NCBI RefSeq assembly: GCF_011045115.1
Contig: NZ_JAAKZG010000023.1
Span: 1-52,280, forward strand
Source of the DNA: Mesorhizobium zhangyense
Lineage (GTDB): Bacteria; Pseudomonadota; Alphaproteobacteria; Rhizobiales; Rhizobiaceae
DNA: 52,280 nt
Direction of reading: 5' to 3'
The notes beneath the pieces are model-generated. The model was not told where the DNA came from, did not search any database, and worked only from the letters and a program-made list of their open reading frames with translations. The position numbers were made by a program, and so were the translations under genes. Shown here in pieces: positions 14,917-23,747 of the stretch; position 1 is the stretch's first letter, and the number at the start of each line of letters is the position of its first letter.

Positions 14917-17900
14917 ATGATCTTTTCCACGATCACCGCCATTGCTACGAGCATCGGCGGCCTTCTCACGTCCACCTTCCTATCCGGCGGACTCGGCACG
15001 CTGCTGCTCAAGGCGGCGGTCGGCATCGGCATAAACCTCGCCGCGCAGGCAATCGCCGGTCAGCCGGAAGGACCGTCCTTTGCTGTTCAGGGCAAGCTGC
15101 AGTCGGGTGGCGACGTTCCGCGCTCCTTCCCGCTCGGCTACACGGCGACCGCAGGTTCGCTCGTCTATGCGAACACCTGGGGCAAAGCTGGCAAAACACC
15201 AAACGCTTACTTGACGCAGGTTATCGCGCTTTCCGATCTGCCGATCGGTGGATTGGTCGAGCTCTGGGTCAATGGCGAGAAAGTAACGCTTCCCGACTTC
15301 ACCCAGCCTCCAATCTCCAATGCTGGTTGGAACATCGTCGAGTATGAAAAGGACGGCGGTGACAACAATCTTTGGATCAAGTTCTATGACGGCACGCAGA
15401 CCGTCGCCGATCCGTATCTGGTCAATGAAGTTTCCAGCGCCGAGCGTCCATATGAGAGCACGCGCGTTGGACATGGCGTCGCCTATGCGATCATCACGTC
15501 GCAGGTCAAGGAAGATCTGTTCACCGGCTTTCCCTCGTTCAAGTTCGCCGTCAACGGCGCGAAGCTCTATGACCTCTCCAAGGACAGCACGGCGGGCGGC
15601 TCCGGCACGCACCGCTGGTCCGATCCCTCGACCTGGGGCGGTGACGGCGACCATCTGCCGGCCGTCCAAATGTACAATCTCGGGCGCGGCATCACCTATG
15701 CCGGGCAGTGGTTCTATGGCCTGCAGGGCGTAACAGCGGCACGACTGCCGGCTGCACACTGGATCGGACAGATCCAGAAGTGCCGCGCTCCGATCACATC
15801 CGGCGGGGCAACAGTTCCGACCTATCGCAGTGGCGGTGAGGTTGCAGTCAGCGCGCAGCTCGGCGACGCATTCCAAGGCCTGCTGACGACATGTCAGGCC
15901 AGGCTTTCGGAAGCCGGCGGCGTCTACAAGCTATTCGTTGGTGCGCCTGGTGCGCCGGTCGCCAACATCGACGACGGCGTGATCATCTCGACCGACGAGC
16001 AGAGCTTCACGCCGTTCTTCGGTCTTGCCGACACCATCAACGGTATCACGGCCAAGCATCCGAACCCGGCTGAAGGCTGGAACGTCAAGGTCGCGCCGCC
16101 GATCTACCGTGCCGACCTCGAAGTGCTGTCGGGCAATCGCCGACTGCTGGCGGATGTGTCCTTCGACTTCGTGCCGTACGCAGATCAGGTCCAGCGCCTG
16201 ATGAAATCGGCGATCGAGGAAGCGCAGCGCGCGCGCCGCCATACCTTTGTGCTGCCACCCGAATATTGGGTGCTGGAGCCGGGCGATGTCATTTCCTGGA
16301 CCTCAGAGCGCAATGGCTATGTGACCAAGCTATTCCGGGTCGACGGCGTCATAGACCGCGCCAACCTCGACGTGATGGTGGACCTCACCGAAGTCGATCC
16401 GGCTGACTTCGATTGGAATGATGGGACCGATTACCGAGTGCCGGTGGATGGGCCTGTCGGACCTAACCGGCCCGTTCCGCAACCGATCATTGACTGGTCG
16501 GCCACGGCTTCGTCGATCACTGACAGCACCGGCATGCAACGACGCCCGGCGATCCTCCTGGCTTGGGACGGTGATCAGCGCGACGTTGAAGCGGTCGCTT
16601 TCGAGGTTCGTAAGGCAAGCAATCTAGCCGTCGACTATCGGGGCCGGACGGACAACCCCGAAGCGGGCGCAATCCTCATCTCGCAGAACCTTTTGCCGTT
16701 GACGGAGTATCAGGTTCGCGGCCGGTATTTGCCGCGTTCGGATCGCGAGACCCTGTGGTCGGATTGGCTGGCGGTCACCACGCTCGAACTGCTAATCAAC
16801 TCTGTCGACATCTTCGACAATGCCATCATCCGCAATAAGATCGCGGACGCGGCGATCGATGCGGCAAAGCTTGAGAATGAGGCGGTCACCGAACTGAAAC
16901 TGGCGGCTGAGGCCGTTTCGACGGCAAAGCTTCAGGTCGGTGCGGTCACCGAAGCGATCCTGGCTTCCGGCGCGGTGTCCGCCGCCAAGATACAGGATGC
17001 CGCTCTTACCATCTCGAAGTTCGCATCGGGCATTCGCCCGGTCGAGATACTTGGCGCGCTTCCGGCGACGGGCAATTTTGCCGGGCGTATGGTGTTCCTG
17101 ACAACGGACGGCAAGCTCTATCGCCATGCCGGTTCGCCTTCGGGCGCGGCAGGCTTCACAGCCGCCACGGCTGCCGGCGATCTTGTTGGTGAGATCACTT
17201 CAACCCAGATCAGCGATGGGGCGATCTCGACGCCCAAGCTGGCGGCGGGCGCGGTCGTTGCGAACTCGATCGCCACCAATGCGGTGACTTCCGACAAGAT
17301 CGTTGCTGGCTCCATCGTTGCCGGCAAGATCGCGGCTGGAGCGGTCAGCGCAACAGAAATCGCCTCTCAGTCGATCATCGCCAGCAAGCTGTTCCTTCAG
17401 GACTACAGCAACATTTATCCCGACTACGATATGGTTGACCCGGCGTTCTACAGCGGAACGGCTACGGGCTACTCATTCGTTGCATCGGCCAGCGGACAGA
17501 CCGGGCTTAATTTCCTTGCGGTCCCGAATACGCCGGCAACGCAAACCTATGTCACGACGGGGTATATCCCGATCGAGGATACGGTTGAGCACTTCGCCAA
17601 GGGCACTATCTGGAACCTTTCGGGCGGCAATGTCACGCTGGTGTTCCAGACGTTCTCTGTCGATGCGGCCGGCGCGCTGACGCTACTCAATTCCTATACG
17701 GTCGGCAATACGACAAACACGGCGATGACCGACGTTGCGGTGAATATTCCCGCTGTCGCCGGGGCGCGTCGTGGCCGCTTCGTTGTGTATAACAACGTGC
17801 CGAGCACGAATGCCGTTCGCGCCGCAGCGCTGGTGCTTCGTCGCAAGTCGACTGCGGAACTGATCGTCGATGGATCGATCATCGCTGACAAGCTCGCTAC

Positions 17901-19131
17901 GAACTCCGTCACCACGGCCAAGATCGCGGCGGGCTCCGTCACTGCAACAGAAATCGCAACCAATGCGATCACCGCGGTCAAAATCCAGGCAGGCTCCATT
18001 ACCGGCGCAAAGATCGCAGCGGGCACCATTACCGGCGACAAGCTGGTCGCCAGCACGATCACCGCCCGTGAGATGATCCTGACGGACTACACCAACCTCG
18101 CTATCGAGCCTGCATTTGAAGCCGCTGGCGCCGCCTGGAACCTTGGCGCCAACGGGACGATCGTCGATAACAACGTATCGGCAGGAACCTCCTATACGGG
18201 CAGGTATTCCCTGGCCGTCACCGGAACGAATGCTATCGCGGCCGGCAACTCCAACTTCGTTAAAGTGGCTCCTGGCGATCAATTCCTGCTGGCGGCCTAT
18301 ACCAAGAATGTCGGCGCAAGCGGCAATATCCAAGTCCGAGTGCGCTTCACAAACGCTGCAGGGTCCCTGGTCTCAACCTCGACGATGACGTTTCCATCGT
18401 CTCAACCGGGATCGGACTATGTAAGGCAGTCAATGAATATTGACGTGCCCGATCCTACGAGCGCCGTCTTTGCTCAAGTCGACGTGAACCTTCCGGCGAC
18501 AATAACGGGAACCTGGCGCGTCGGCTATGTCGGGCTTTTCCGGCGCGCAAACGCGGAACTGATCGTCGACGGCGCCATCACGGCCGGGAAGATCGCGGCA
18601 AACTCGATCACGGCTGGCATGATCGCGGCGGGTGCAATCACCGCGAACAAGATCGCCGTCGGCACCATCACGGCCGATCGCATTGTTCTCAATGGCGTTT
18701 CGACCGATCGACTGGCGATTAGCTCCGTCACTGACACACAAACGATCACAGGATCTTCCACCAGCACGGCAACCTATGACTCATGGGTAACAGTCACCAG
18801 TCAGGTAATTTCTAACCCGAACCCGAACCCGGTTTTCTGTCAGGTTATCGCTCGAGCGCGCGCGATTTCAGCATCAGGCGGAGGCAGCGCGGCAGGAACC
18901 ACGACGCAATGGATAAACAACAACACGGGTGCAATAATTGGCTCTGTCAATGCTGCTTCGGTTTCCGGCAGCGTATCTGACAATTCAATTGATCAATTCT
19001 TTCTGGATGATACCCCGACGACGGCCGGAAACTATACCTACATACTGCGGCGTCAACACGCCTCGAGTGGTGGTGCACTGAATAGCTGCATCAATTCCGG
19101 AACCCTGAAAATGATCTGGTGGAAGCGCTGA
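14917..19131 (+). CDS. large tail-tip/host-specificity protein
   Basis: Predicted protein of 1404 residues. The N-terminus is hydrophobic (about residues 1-50, Gly/Ala/Leu-rich). A domain of several hundred residues follows (Pro-Leu-Gly-Tyr-Thr-Ala-Thr-Ala-Gly near residue 75, several Trp/Tyr), matching the phage tail protein family near lambda gpJ and GTA gp15. It ends around a fibronectin-type segment at residue 550-620. From about residue 640 to 1265 the protein has repeated short blocks of the type Ala-x-Lys-Ile-Ala-x-Gly-x-Ile-Thr, separated by larger β-rich modules, as in fibre shafts. It ends in a receptor-facing β domain. It is expected to recognise the host surface. Confidence 0.9.
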   Translation: MIFSTITAIATSIGGLLTSTFLSGGLGTLLLKAAVGIGINLAAQAIAGQPEGPSFAVQGKLQSGGDVPRSFPLGYTATAGSLVYANTWGKAGKTPNAYLTQVIALSDLPIGGLVELWVNGEKVTLPDFTQPPISNAGWNIVEYEKDGGDNNLWIKFYDGTQTVADPYLVNEVSSAERPYESTRVGHGVAYAIITSQVKEDLFTGFPSFKFAVNGAKLYDLSKDSTAGGSGTHRWSDPSTWGGDGDHLPAVQMYNLGRGITYAGQWFYGLQGVTAARLPAAHWIGQIQKCRAPITSGGATVPTYRSGGEVAVSAQLGDAFQGLLTTCQARLSEAGGVYKLFVGAPGAPVANIDDGVIISTDEQSFTPFFGLADTINGITAKHPNPAEGWNVKVAPPIYRADLEVLSGNRRLLADVSFDFVPYADQVQRLMKSAIEEAQRARRHTFVLPPEYWVLEPGDVISWTSERNGYVTKLFRVDGVIDRANLDVMVDLTEVDPADFDWNDGTDYRVPVDGPVGPNRPVPQPIIDWSATASSITDSTGMQRRPAILLAWDGDQRDVEAVAFEVRKASNLAVDYRGRTDNPEAGAILISQNLLPLTEYQVRGRYLPRSDRETLWSDWLAVTTLELLINSVDIFDNAIIRNKIADAAIDAAKLENEAVTELKLAAEAVSTAKLQVGAVTEAILASGAVSAAKIQDAALTISKFASGIRPVEILGALPATGNFAGRMVFLTTDGKLYRHAGSPSGAAGFTAATAAGDLVGEITSTQISDGAISTPKLAAGAVVANSIATNAVTSDKIVAGSIVAGKIAAGAVSATEIASQSIIASKLFLQDYSNIYPDYDMVDPAFYSGTATGYSFVASASGQTGLNFLAVPNTPATQTYVTTGYIPIEDTVEHFAKGTIWNLSGGNVTLVFQTFSVDAAGALTLLNSYTVGNTTNTAMTDVAVNIPAVAGARRGRFVVYNNVPSTNAVRAAALVLRRKSTAELIVDGSIIADKLATNSVTTAKIAAGSVTATEIATNAITAVKIQAGSITGAKIAAGTITGDKLVASTITAREMILTDYTNLAIEPAFEAAGAAWNLGANGTIVDNNVSAGTSYTGRYSLAVTGTNAIAAGNSNFVKVAPGDQFLLAAYTKNVGASGNIQVRVRFTNAAGSLVSTSTMTFPSSQPGSDYVRQSMNIDVPDPTSAVFAQVDVNLPATITGTWRVGYVGLFRRANAELIVDGAITAGKIAANSITAGMIAAGAITANKIAVGTITADRIVLNGVSTDRLAISSVTDTQTITGSSTSTATYDSWVTVTSQVISNPNPNPVFCQVIARARAISASGGGSAAGTTTQWINNNTGAIIGSVNAASVSGSVSDNSIDQFFLDDTPTTAGNYTYILRRQHASSGGALNSCINSGTLKMIWWKR

Positions 19132-19769
19132 TGTTTGCCAGCTTTGTCCTCTACGACAAAACTGATCTTCGCTCGATGGCGACGGGTCGGTGCCTGATCG
19201 AAGACCTCTCAGACCAGGACAATGGAGAGGCCAATATAGGCGTCATCCATGTGCATGAGACACCTTACGAGGTCGACGACTGGACTATCGACCCCGACGC
19301 GCTCGCGGCGATCAAGGAATTTCCTTGCGACTTCTATGCCGTCGCCTCTCGCCGGGCAAAGAGCCCGGAAGAACTCGAAGGTATCCGCCAGGCCGAGATT
19401 GCGGACAGCTTTCCTCTGGTCGACGCCGAGCGCGATCGGCGCACTGCTGGCGGGTTTGACTTCGGCGGCAAGCACTTTCAGGCTCGGCCGGTCGACGTCC
19501 AGAATATCACCGGCGCATCGGTGGCGGCGGCTGTTGCGGTGATGAACGGCGCGATCCCGGGTGACCTGCGCTGGTCAGATGCGAATGAGGATTTCCGCTG
19601 GATTGCGGCGGACAACTCCACGCTCGCCATGGATGCCCAGACCACCATTCTCTTTGGTCAGGCAGGCATGGCGCATGTCTCCGCCCATGTCTTTGCCGGT
19701 CGGTCCATCAAGGATCGTCTCGCAGCCGGCGAAACGCTCGATATCACCGACGCTGCCCTCTGGCCGTAG
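19131..19769 (+). CDS. tail-fibre-associated protein (DUF4376-like)
   Basis: Predicted protein of 212 residues starting at ATG 19131, which overlaps the previous stop (TGATG). A GTG at 19119 in the same frame is possible. The C-terminal half has Glu-Arg-Asp-Arg-Arg-Thr, Gly-Gly-Phe-Asp-Phe-Gly-Gly-Lys-His-Phe-Gln and later Phe-Arg-Trp-Ile-Ala-Ala-Asp-Asn. This pattern is typical of DUF4376 proteins, which are found downstream of tail fibre genes and are thought to be fibre accessories. No assembly-chaperone motif is evident. Confidence 0.75.
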   Translation: MFASFVLYDKTDLRSMATGRCLIEDLSDQDNGEANIGVIHVHETPYEVDDWTIDPDALAAIKEFPCDFYAVASRRAKSPEELEGIRQAEIADSFPLVDAERDRRTAGGFDFGGKHFQARPVDVQNITGASVAAAVAVMNGAIPGDLRWSDANEDFRWIAADNSTLAMDAQTTILFGQAGMAHVSAHVFAGRSIKDRLAAGETLDITDAALWP

Positions 19770-19839
19770 GCCGACCACCACCTCAATCTGAAACGATGAA
19801 CCGTCCATTCCGGGCGGTTTCCAGCCCTGGAGAAAGCAC

Positions 19840-20142
19840 ATGAGCAAGTCGAAACAATCCGCGCTTCCATCACTCGAAGACGTCGCGGCCTCTGCCACGC
19901 CCGAGGCCGAAGATCCGGCCGAGCTCGCCGCCCGCATGCAGATCATGGCGAACTACTACAAGGGACAGGCCAATGCGCTCGAACTGCGCATGATCACGGC
20001 GCTGTCACAGGCCGAGGTCAACGAGCAGAAGGTCGCAATCCTCCAGCAGAAGCTCGCCACCCTCATGGCATTCGTCGAAAGCCATCCCGACGCCATGGTC
20101 AAGGAACAGGCGCTCACCGCAACCGCTGCACCAATGCAGTGA
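19840..20142 (+). CDS. small helical phage protein, unknown function
   Basis: Predicted protein of 100 residues behind GGAGAAAGCAC. The first 30 residues are acidic and Ala/Ser-rich. The remainder is one long amphipathic helix (Gln-Ile-Met-Ala-Asn-Tyr-Tyr-Lys-Gly-Gln-Ala, ending around Phe-Val-Glu-Ser-His-Pro), likely a coiled coil. There is no membrane segment and no known family. A hairpin in the 70-base gap before it (about 19797-19819) may reduce read-through from the tail genes. Confidence 0.65.
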   Translation: MSKSKQSALPSLEDVAASATPEAEDPAELAARMQIMANYYKGQANALELRMITALSQAEVNEQKVAILQQKLATLMAFVESHPDAMVKEQALTATAAPMQ

Positions 20143-20175
20143 TCTGAAACCCCTAGCCAGCAAGGAAAACCGAAT

Positions 20176-20358
20176 ATGACAACCACACCCCGCAAGTTCG
20201 TCGTCACGATGTCTGACGGCACCACGAAGAAGATCAACGCTCACCGCATGGAGCGCGACGGCTCCGGCACTCGGCTCTACGACGCCGAAGGCGAGATGGT
20301 CGCCAGCTACTATGACGGCGAGGTCAAGAATTGCGAGCGCGAAGATTTGGTGTCGTAG
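20176..20358 (+). CDS. small β-rich phage protein, unknown function
   Basis: Predicted protein of 60 residues behind AAGGAAA. It is charged and β-rich: Phe-Val-Val-Thr-Met-Ser-Asp-Gly-Thr, Ala-His-Arg-Met-Glu-Arg-Asp, Leu-Tyr-Asp-Ala-Glu-Gly-Glu and Val-Ala-Ser-Tyr-Tyr-Asp-Gly-Glu. There is no Cys, signal peptide or known domain. It is the last + strand gene before the minus-strand regulator and RTX cargo. Confidence 0.6.
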   Translation: MTTTPRKFVVTMSDGTTKKINAHRMERDGSGTRLYDAEGEMVASYYDGEVKNCEREDLVS

Positions 20359-20392
20359 ATTGCGGGGAATGGAGTGGTGGCGGCCTAGCAGC

Positions 20393-20719
20393 TTAGATGT
20401 CGAACGCGGCGCCATCCGACGCCAGTTCAATGATGGCCGTCCGGATTTCATTCTCCTGCCACCCTGCACGCATCGCGCGAATGACAAGGCGCGTAAACAG
20501 AAGAGCAATGGCATCCTTGCAGGTTGCGCCAGAGGTCGGAGAAGATATCTCAGTCTTGCGCCTCAGAGCGTCCAAAACCTCTTTCGGTACTGAAGTCTTG
20601 CCGTGATACCAGCGGTGAACTGACCGAAAGGTCCATCCAAATTCTCGGGCGACTTTCGATTGCGCCCCGTAACCATAGATTGCCGAACAAAGAAGGCGGA
20701 ATTCTTCGTGATCGTCCAT
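20393..20719 (-). CDS. helix-turn-helix DNA-binding protein
   Basis: Predicted protein of 108 residues using the ATG that ends at 20719; an upstream in-frame start at 20773 is also possible. Neither has a clear ribosome-binding site, and a TATACA-like -10 lies about 20 bases upstream, so a leaderless or weak start is possible. The segment Ser-Lys-Val-Ala-Arg-Glu-Phe-Gly-Trp-Thr-Phe-Arg-Ser-Val-His-Arg-Trp is a good helix-turn-helix with a Trp-Tyr-His-Gly-Lys tail. The C-terminal half is helical. It could control the adjacent late genes or the RTX gene. Confidence 0.65.
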   Translation of the reverse strand: MDDHEEFRLLCSAIYGYGAQSKVAREFGWTFRSVHRWYHGKTSVPKEVLDALRRKTEISSPTSGATCKDAIALLFTRLVIRAMRAGWQENEIRTAIIELASDGAAFDI

Positions 20720-20888
20720 GAGACGCGCTGCGATTCTGTATAAATAACGCCCCCCGGCATGCCTATTAATCACGGCTCGAAAACGGCAGCAATACTATCG
20801 GATGGGCATTTCTTTGATAGTGAGGACGTGGGTCACAGATCCAGTGGGGGGCCGAGTATTGCGGTGAGTCCATAGAAGGGAAGGAGAA

Positions 20889-20926
20889 AGTCGAGGCCCA
20901 TAGACTGCGTTCTATGGGCCTCGACT
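20889..20926 (-). terminator. strong rho-independent terminator of the first RTX gene
   Basis: A perfect 16-bp inverted repeat (20889-20904 and 20911-20926) around a 6-base loop lies 11 bases beyond the RTX stop codon. Read on the minus strand it is followed by a U-rich run (TTTCTCC). Confidence 0.8.
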
Positions 20927-20936
20927 GTGAGATCAA

Positions 20937-22262
20937 TCAGACCAGGAAGAAGTCGTTGGCCGTCAGGGCTAGCCCAGGCGAGAGCGAGGCAAACTTCATT
21001 GCAGCCGCGCCGCCAGCGCCGTCCTTGTCGAACAGCAGATCACCGGTCGTCGAGTTGTAGATGATGCGATCGCTCGCATCGTGAGCGCCGGTGCCGATGT
21101 GGAAGGCAGCAGCCGACAGATAGCCCGCACCAGTATTGGTGAAGTACGCGTTGTCCAACTGCATCGTATCCTGGGCGACATTGTAGTCCGTGATCTTGTC
21201 GATGTTGGTCGAGCCGAGAGGCTTGTTGAACACGAACGTGTCGTTGCCGGCACCTCCGACCAACGTATCCGATCCCTTGCCGCCGTTCAGCGTGTCGTTG
21301 CCAGCCCCGCCACGCAGGATATTCTTGCCGTCATTGCCGACCAATGTGTTGTTGAGCGTGTTGCCGTTGCCGGTGAGATCGGCAGTGCCAAGAAGCTCCA
21401 GCCGCTCGACATTGGCTGCAAGAATCCAGTCAACGTCGGAGCGCACAGTATCAGTGCCTTCGCCGGAAAGTTCGATTGTTCGATCACCGGTCGACGACAC
21501 GATATACACGTCGTTGCCGGCACCACCCTCCAGCGTGTCAATGCCAGTGCCACCGTCGAGATAATCGTTCCCTCGTTGCGCTAACAGCCTATCATTGCCA
21601 GCATTTCCGTAAATTTTGTCGTCACCTAATGGCCCGTTGGTCGACGTGTCATCTCCAAGGAGTAAGTCATCGCCTGCGCCGCCGATCACGGTGTCGTTGC
21701 CAGCATTGCCATGGATCTCGTCATTACCTGCACCACCATCGAGAACATTGTTGCCCGGATTACCGAAGATACGGTTATTCACAGCATTGCCGGTGCCGTT
21801 AAGGTTATTGTCTCCGTAAAGCTTAAGAACCTCGATCGTTCCCTTCACCGACGGTGAGGCAAGGTCGAACGAAATGTAGGTATTTACTGTATCGTAGCCG
21901 TTAGAACCGGCTACACTTTCATCTATGATGTCATTTGAACTAATGACGAGATAACGGTCATCGCCTGCACCGCCATACAGATAATTTGTGTCTTGATAGA
22001 TAATGCTGCTGCCGGGCGCAAAAAAGTCACCCGCTAAATAGTCATCTCCGCTCCCCCCATACAAAACATCGTTGCCATCACCAGCTTCAAGTTCGTCGTG
22101 GCCATCATCACCGTAGAGCGTATCATTCCCTTCATAGCCATAAATATGGTCATCGCCTCCGGCACCGTGAACAATATCGTTCCCCGCATATGCATAAACG
22201 TGGTCTACCTCAGCGGTCCCTGTGTAAACATCGTCACCATTGGTCAGTTCTTTAAAGGGCAT
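20937..22262 (-). CDS. RTX calcium-binding protein, type I secretion substrate (1)
   Basis: Predicted protein of 441 residues made almost entirely of Gly-Gly-x-Gly-x-Asp nonapeptide repeats. These bind Ca2+ and fold into β-rolls after export by a type I secretion system. Two repeat blocks (about 15-90 and 150-245) flank a spacer. Then follows a module (about 250-345) with Ser-Ser-Thr-Gly-Asp-Arg-Thr-Ile-Glu-Leu and Val-Glu-Arg-Leu-Glu-Leu, which also occurs in the two other RTX proteins of this window. The last 100 residues end in Phe-Phe-Leu-Val, a typical C-terminal secretion signal. No catalytic domain is seen. The start is supported by AAGGAG. It lies between phage tail and lysis genes on the opposite strand, so it is likely prophage cargo; its exporter is not in the window. 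Confidence 0.9.
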   Translation of the reverse strand: MPFKELTNGDDVYTGTAEVDHVYAYAGNDIVHGAGGDDHIYGYEGNDTLYGDDGHDELEAGDGNDVLYGGSGDDYLAGDFFAPGSSIIYQDTNYLYGGAGDDRYLVISSNDIIDESVAGSNGYDTVNTYISFDLASPSVKGTIEVLKLYGDNNLNGTGNAVNNRIFGNPGNNVLDGGAGNDEIHGNAGNDTVIGGAGDDLLLGDDTSTNGPLGDDKIYGNAGNDRLLAQRGNDYLDGGTGIDTLEGGAGNDVYIVSSTGDRTIELSGEGTDTVRSDVDWILAANVERLELLGTADLTGNGNTLNNTLVGNDGKNILRGGAGNDTLNGGKGSDTLVGGAGNDTFVFNKPLGSTNIDKITDYNVAQDTMQLDNAYFTNTGAGYLSAAAFHIGTGAHDASDRIIYNSTTGDLLFDKDGAGGAAAMKFASLSPGLALTANDFFLV

Positions 22263-22315
22263 TCACCACTCCTTTGTAGTATCCAATGCAGTGCTTTTAA
22301 CCTCCCCCGATAACA

Positions 22316-22666
22316 TCATATTGCGTCATTTCGAAACCCCGACTGCAAGAGATCGCCAACGATACGCGGCGGTTCGTGCTGCCGTTTGATGCCGTTGCCC
22401 ATGACCTCGTCGTAAGCGCTGCGCATTCCATAGAGCTTCAGCGTGCTCATGAGTTCGAGAACCTGGCAGGCAGCATCGACAGCCCCGAGACCGTCGGTGG
22501 GAACACAGCCGAGGATGGTGACCATTTGCCGATCACCATCATGGATGCCTTTCAACCGCCGGCGCACTTTCTCCATCGCTGCGGGTAAGACCCATTCCCG
22601 GAACGGCGCACCCGTGCCCCCCATCCCGAGGCGGACCGTACTCCAAACCAAGAAACCTGCAATCAC
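22316..22666 (-). pseudogene. decayed IS21-family remnant (istA end fused to istB start)
   Basis: The frame reads as the C-terminal part of an IS21 transposase (Phe-Arg-Glu-Trp-Val-Leu-Pro, then His-Asp-Gly-Asp-Arg-Gln-Met-Val-Thr-Ile-Leu). It runs directly into the N-terminal part of the IstB helper ATPase (Met-Ser-Thr-Leu-Lys-Leu-Tyr-Gly-Met-Arg, then Gln-His-Glu-Pro-Pro-Arg-Ile-Val-Gly-Asp-Leu-Leu). The end of istA and nearly all of istB are missing, including its Walker motifs, so it is not functional. It sits just upstream of the RTX gene and may mark the event that brought it in. Confidence 0.75.
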
Positions 22667-22691
22667 GCCTTACGGCGGGAAAGGACACGTC

Positions 22692-22925
22692 ATGCGCCTC
22701 GCCACAAATTGGCGGGCGGTGCTTCGCCATGCCTGGAGCATCCGTCTGATCTTCCTTGCCGCACTTCTTTCGGGTGCTGAGGTCTCGCTGCCGCTGCTCG
22801 AGGAGTGGATGCCGGTCCCGGCCGGCGTCTTCGCCGCTCTTTCTTTCATCACCACTGCCGGCGCCTTCATCGCCCGGCTCATCGTTCAGAAGGATCTATC
22901 CGATGAAAAGTCGCCTGAAGATTAG
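22692..22925 (+). CDS. holin-like membrane protein
   Basis: Predicted protein of 77 residues. ATG 22692 is chosen because AAGGA lies upstream and longer in-frame starts run into the IS21 remnant. Two hydrophobic stretches (about residues 16-31 and 40-64) and a charged C-terminus suit a small holin, which would open the inner membrane at lysis. It overlaps the start of the lysozyme gene by 23 bases. Assignment is based on topology and position. Confidence 0.7.
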   Translation: MRLATNWRAVLRHAWSIRLIFLAALLSGAEVSLPLLEEWMPVPAGVFAALSFITTAGAFIARLIVQKDLSDEKSPED

Positions 22926-23370
22926 TGCTGCCGTCATGGCGGCTGCCGTCGCACTTGTCGGCGGCTTTGAAGGTCTGCGCACTCGCGCGTACATTCCGAT
23001 TCCCGGCGATGTGCCTACCGTCTGCTTTGGCGAAACGCGCGGCGTGAAGCTCGGCGATCGCTATACGGTCGACCAGTGCAAGGCCATGCTTGGCGATGCG
23101 CTGGTGGAGTTCGAAACCGGCATGCGCCGCTGTTTGGTGGCGCCTGAGAGCATTCCAGATAAGCCATACGTAGCCATGCTCAGCCTGAGCTACAACATCG
23201 GCACGCGTGCGTTCTGCGGCTCGACTGTGGCGCGCAAGGCCAACGCTGGCGACATTCGTGGGGCCTGCAATGCCTTCACGGCATGGAACAAGGCTGGCGG
23301 CCGAGTAATCAAGGGCCTCGTTACGCGCCGCGCCGAAGAGCGCAAGCTCTGCCTCGAGGGCGTGCGCTGA
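22903..23370 (+). CDS. phage lysozyme (GH24 family), probable signal-anchor-release endolysin
   Basis: Predicted protein of 155 residues starting at ATG 22903 (AAGGA upstream). Residues 5-20 are Ala/Val-rich and weakly hydrophobic, a typical SAR anchor as in P21 R. The catalytic Glu is residue 23 in Gly-Phe-Glu-Gly. Pro-Thr-Val-Cys-Phe-Gly-Glu-Thr at 38-45 supplies the conserved Thr, and Ser-Leu-Ser-Tyr-Asn-Ile-Gly is the later family motif. The usual Tyr-x-Asp after the Glu reads Tyr-Ile-Pro here, so the second acid may be Asp36. It would cleave peptidoglycan after membrane release. Confidence 0.88.
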   Translation: MKSRLKISAAVMAAAVALVGGFEGLRTRAYIPIPGDVPTVCFGETRGVKLGDRYTVDQCKAMLGDALVEFETGMRRCLVAPESIPDKPYVAMLSLSYNIGTRAFCGSTVARKANAGDIRGACNAFTAWNKAGGRVIKGLVTRRAEERKLCLEGVR

Positions 23371-23747
23371 TGTACGCGGTGTGGACCCTAATCGGAGGCT
23401 TCCGCGGCATTCTTGTCGCGGTGGCCGTTCTGGCATCTGCTTGGGCCTACAACAAGGCGGTGGATAATCCGATTGTCGTTGCGCAGGCGAGGGCGGGCTT
23501 TGTGCTCACCGCGGAGCGCGATGCTTTGGCGGCCCGGCTGAATGAGGAGCAACGCCAGCGGAAAGCGTCAGACGCGGCTTTGTCAATGCTGCGCAATGAA
23601 CTGGACAAACAGCAAGAAAGCGAACTGGCTGCCTCCGAGCGCCTGGAATTGGAAATTGCAGACTATGAAAAGAAACTCGCTGACGCTGGCCGCTCTTGCC
23701 GCCTTGATGATTCCGATACTGACTGGCTGCGTGACGACAAAAGCTAG
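23370..23747 (+). CDS. inner-membrane spanin (Rz-like)
   Basis: Predicted protein of 125 residues starting at ATG 23370, overlapping the lysozyme stop (TGATG). A single N-terminal hydrophobic helix (about residues 10-27) is followed by a long Glu/Arg/Ala-rich coiled coil (about 45-105) and a polar end. This is the form of an i-spanin, which spans the periplasm and works with the outer-membrane partner encoded in an overlapping frame to fuse the two membranes in the last lysis step. Confidence 0.8.
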   Translation: MYAVWTLIGGFRGILVAVAVLASAWAYNKAVDNPIVVAQARAGFVLTAERDALAARLNEEQRQRKASDAALSMLRNELDKQQESELAASERLELEIADYEKKLADAGRSCRLDDSDTDWLRDDKS

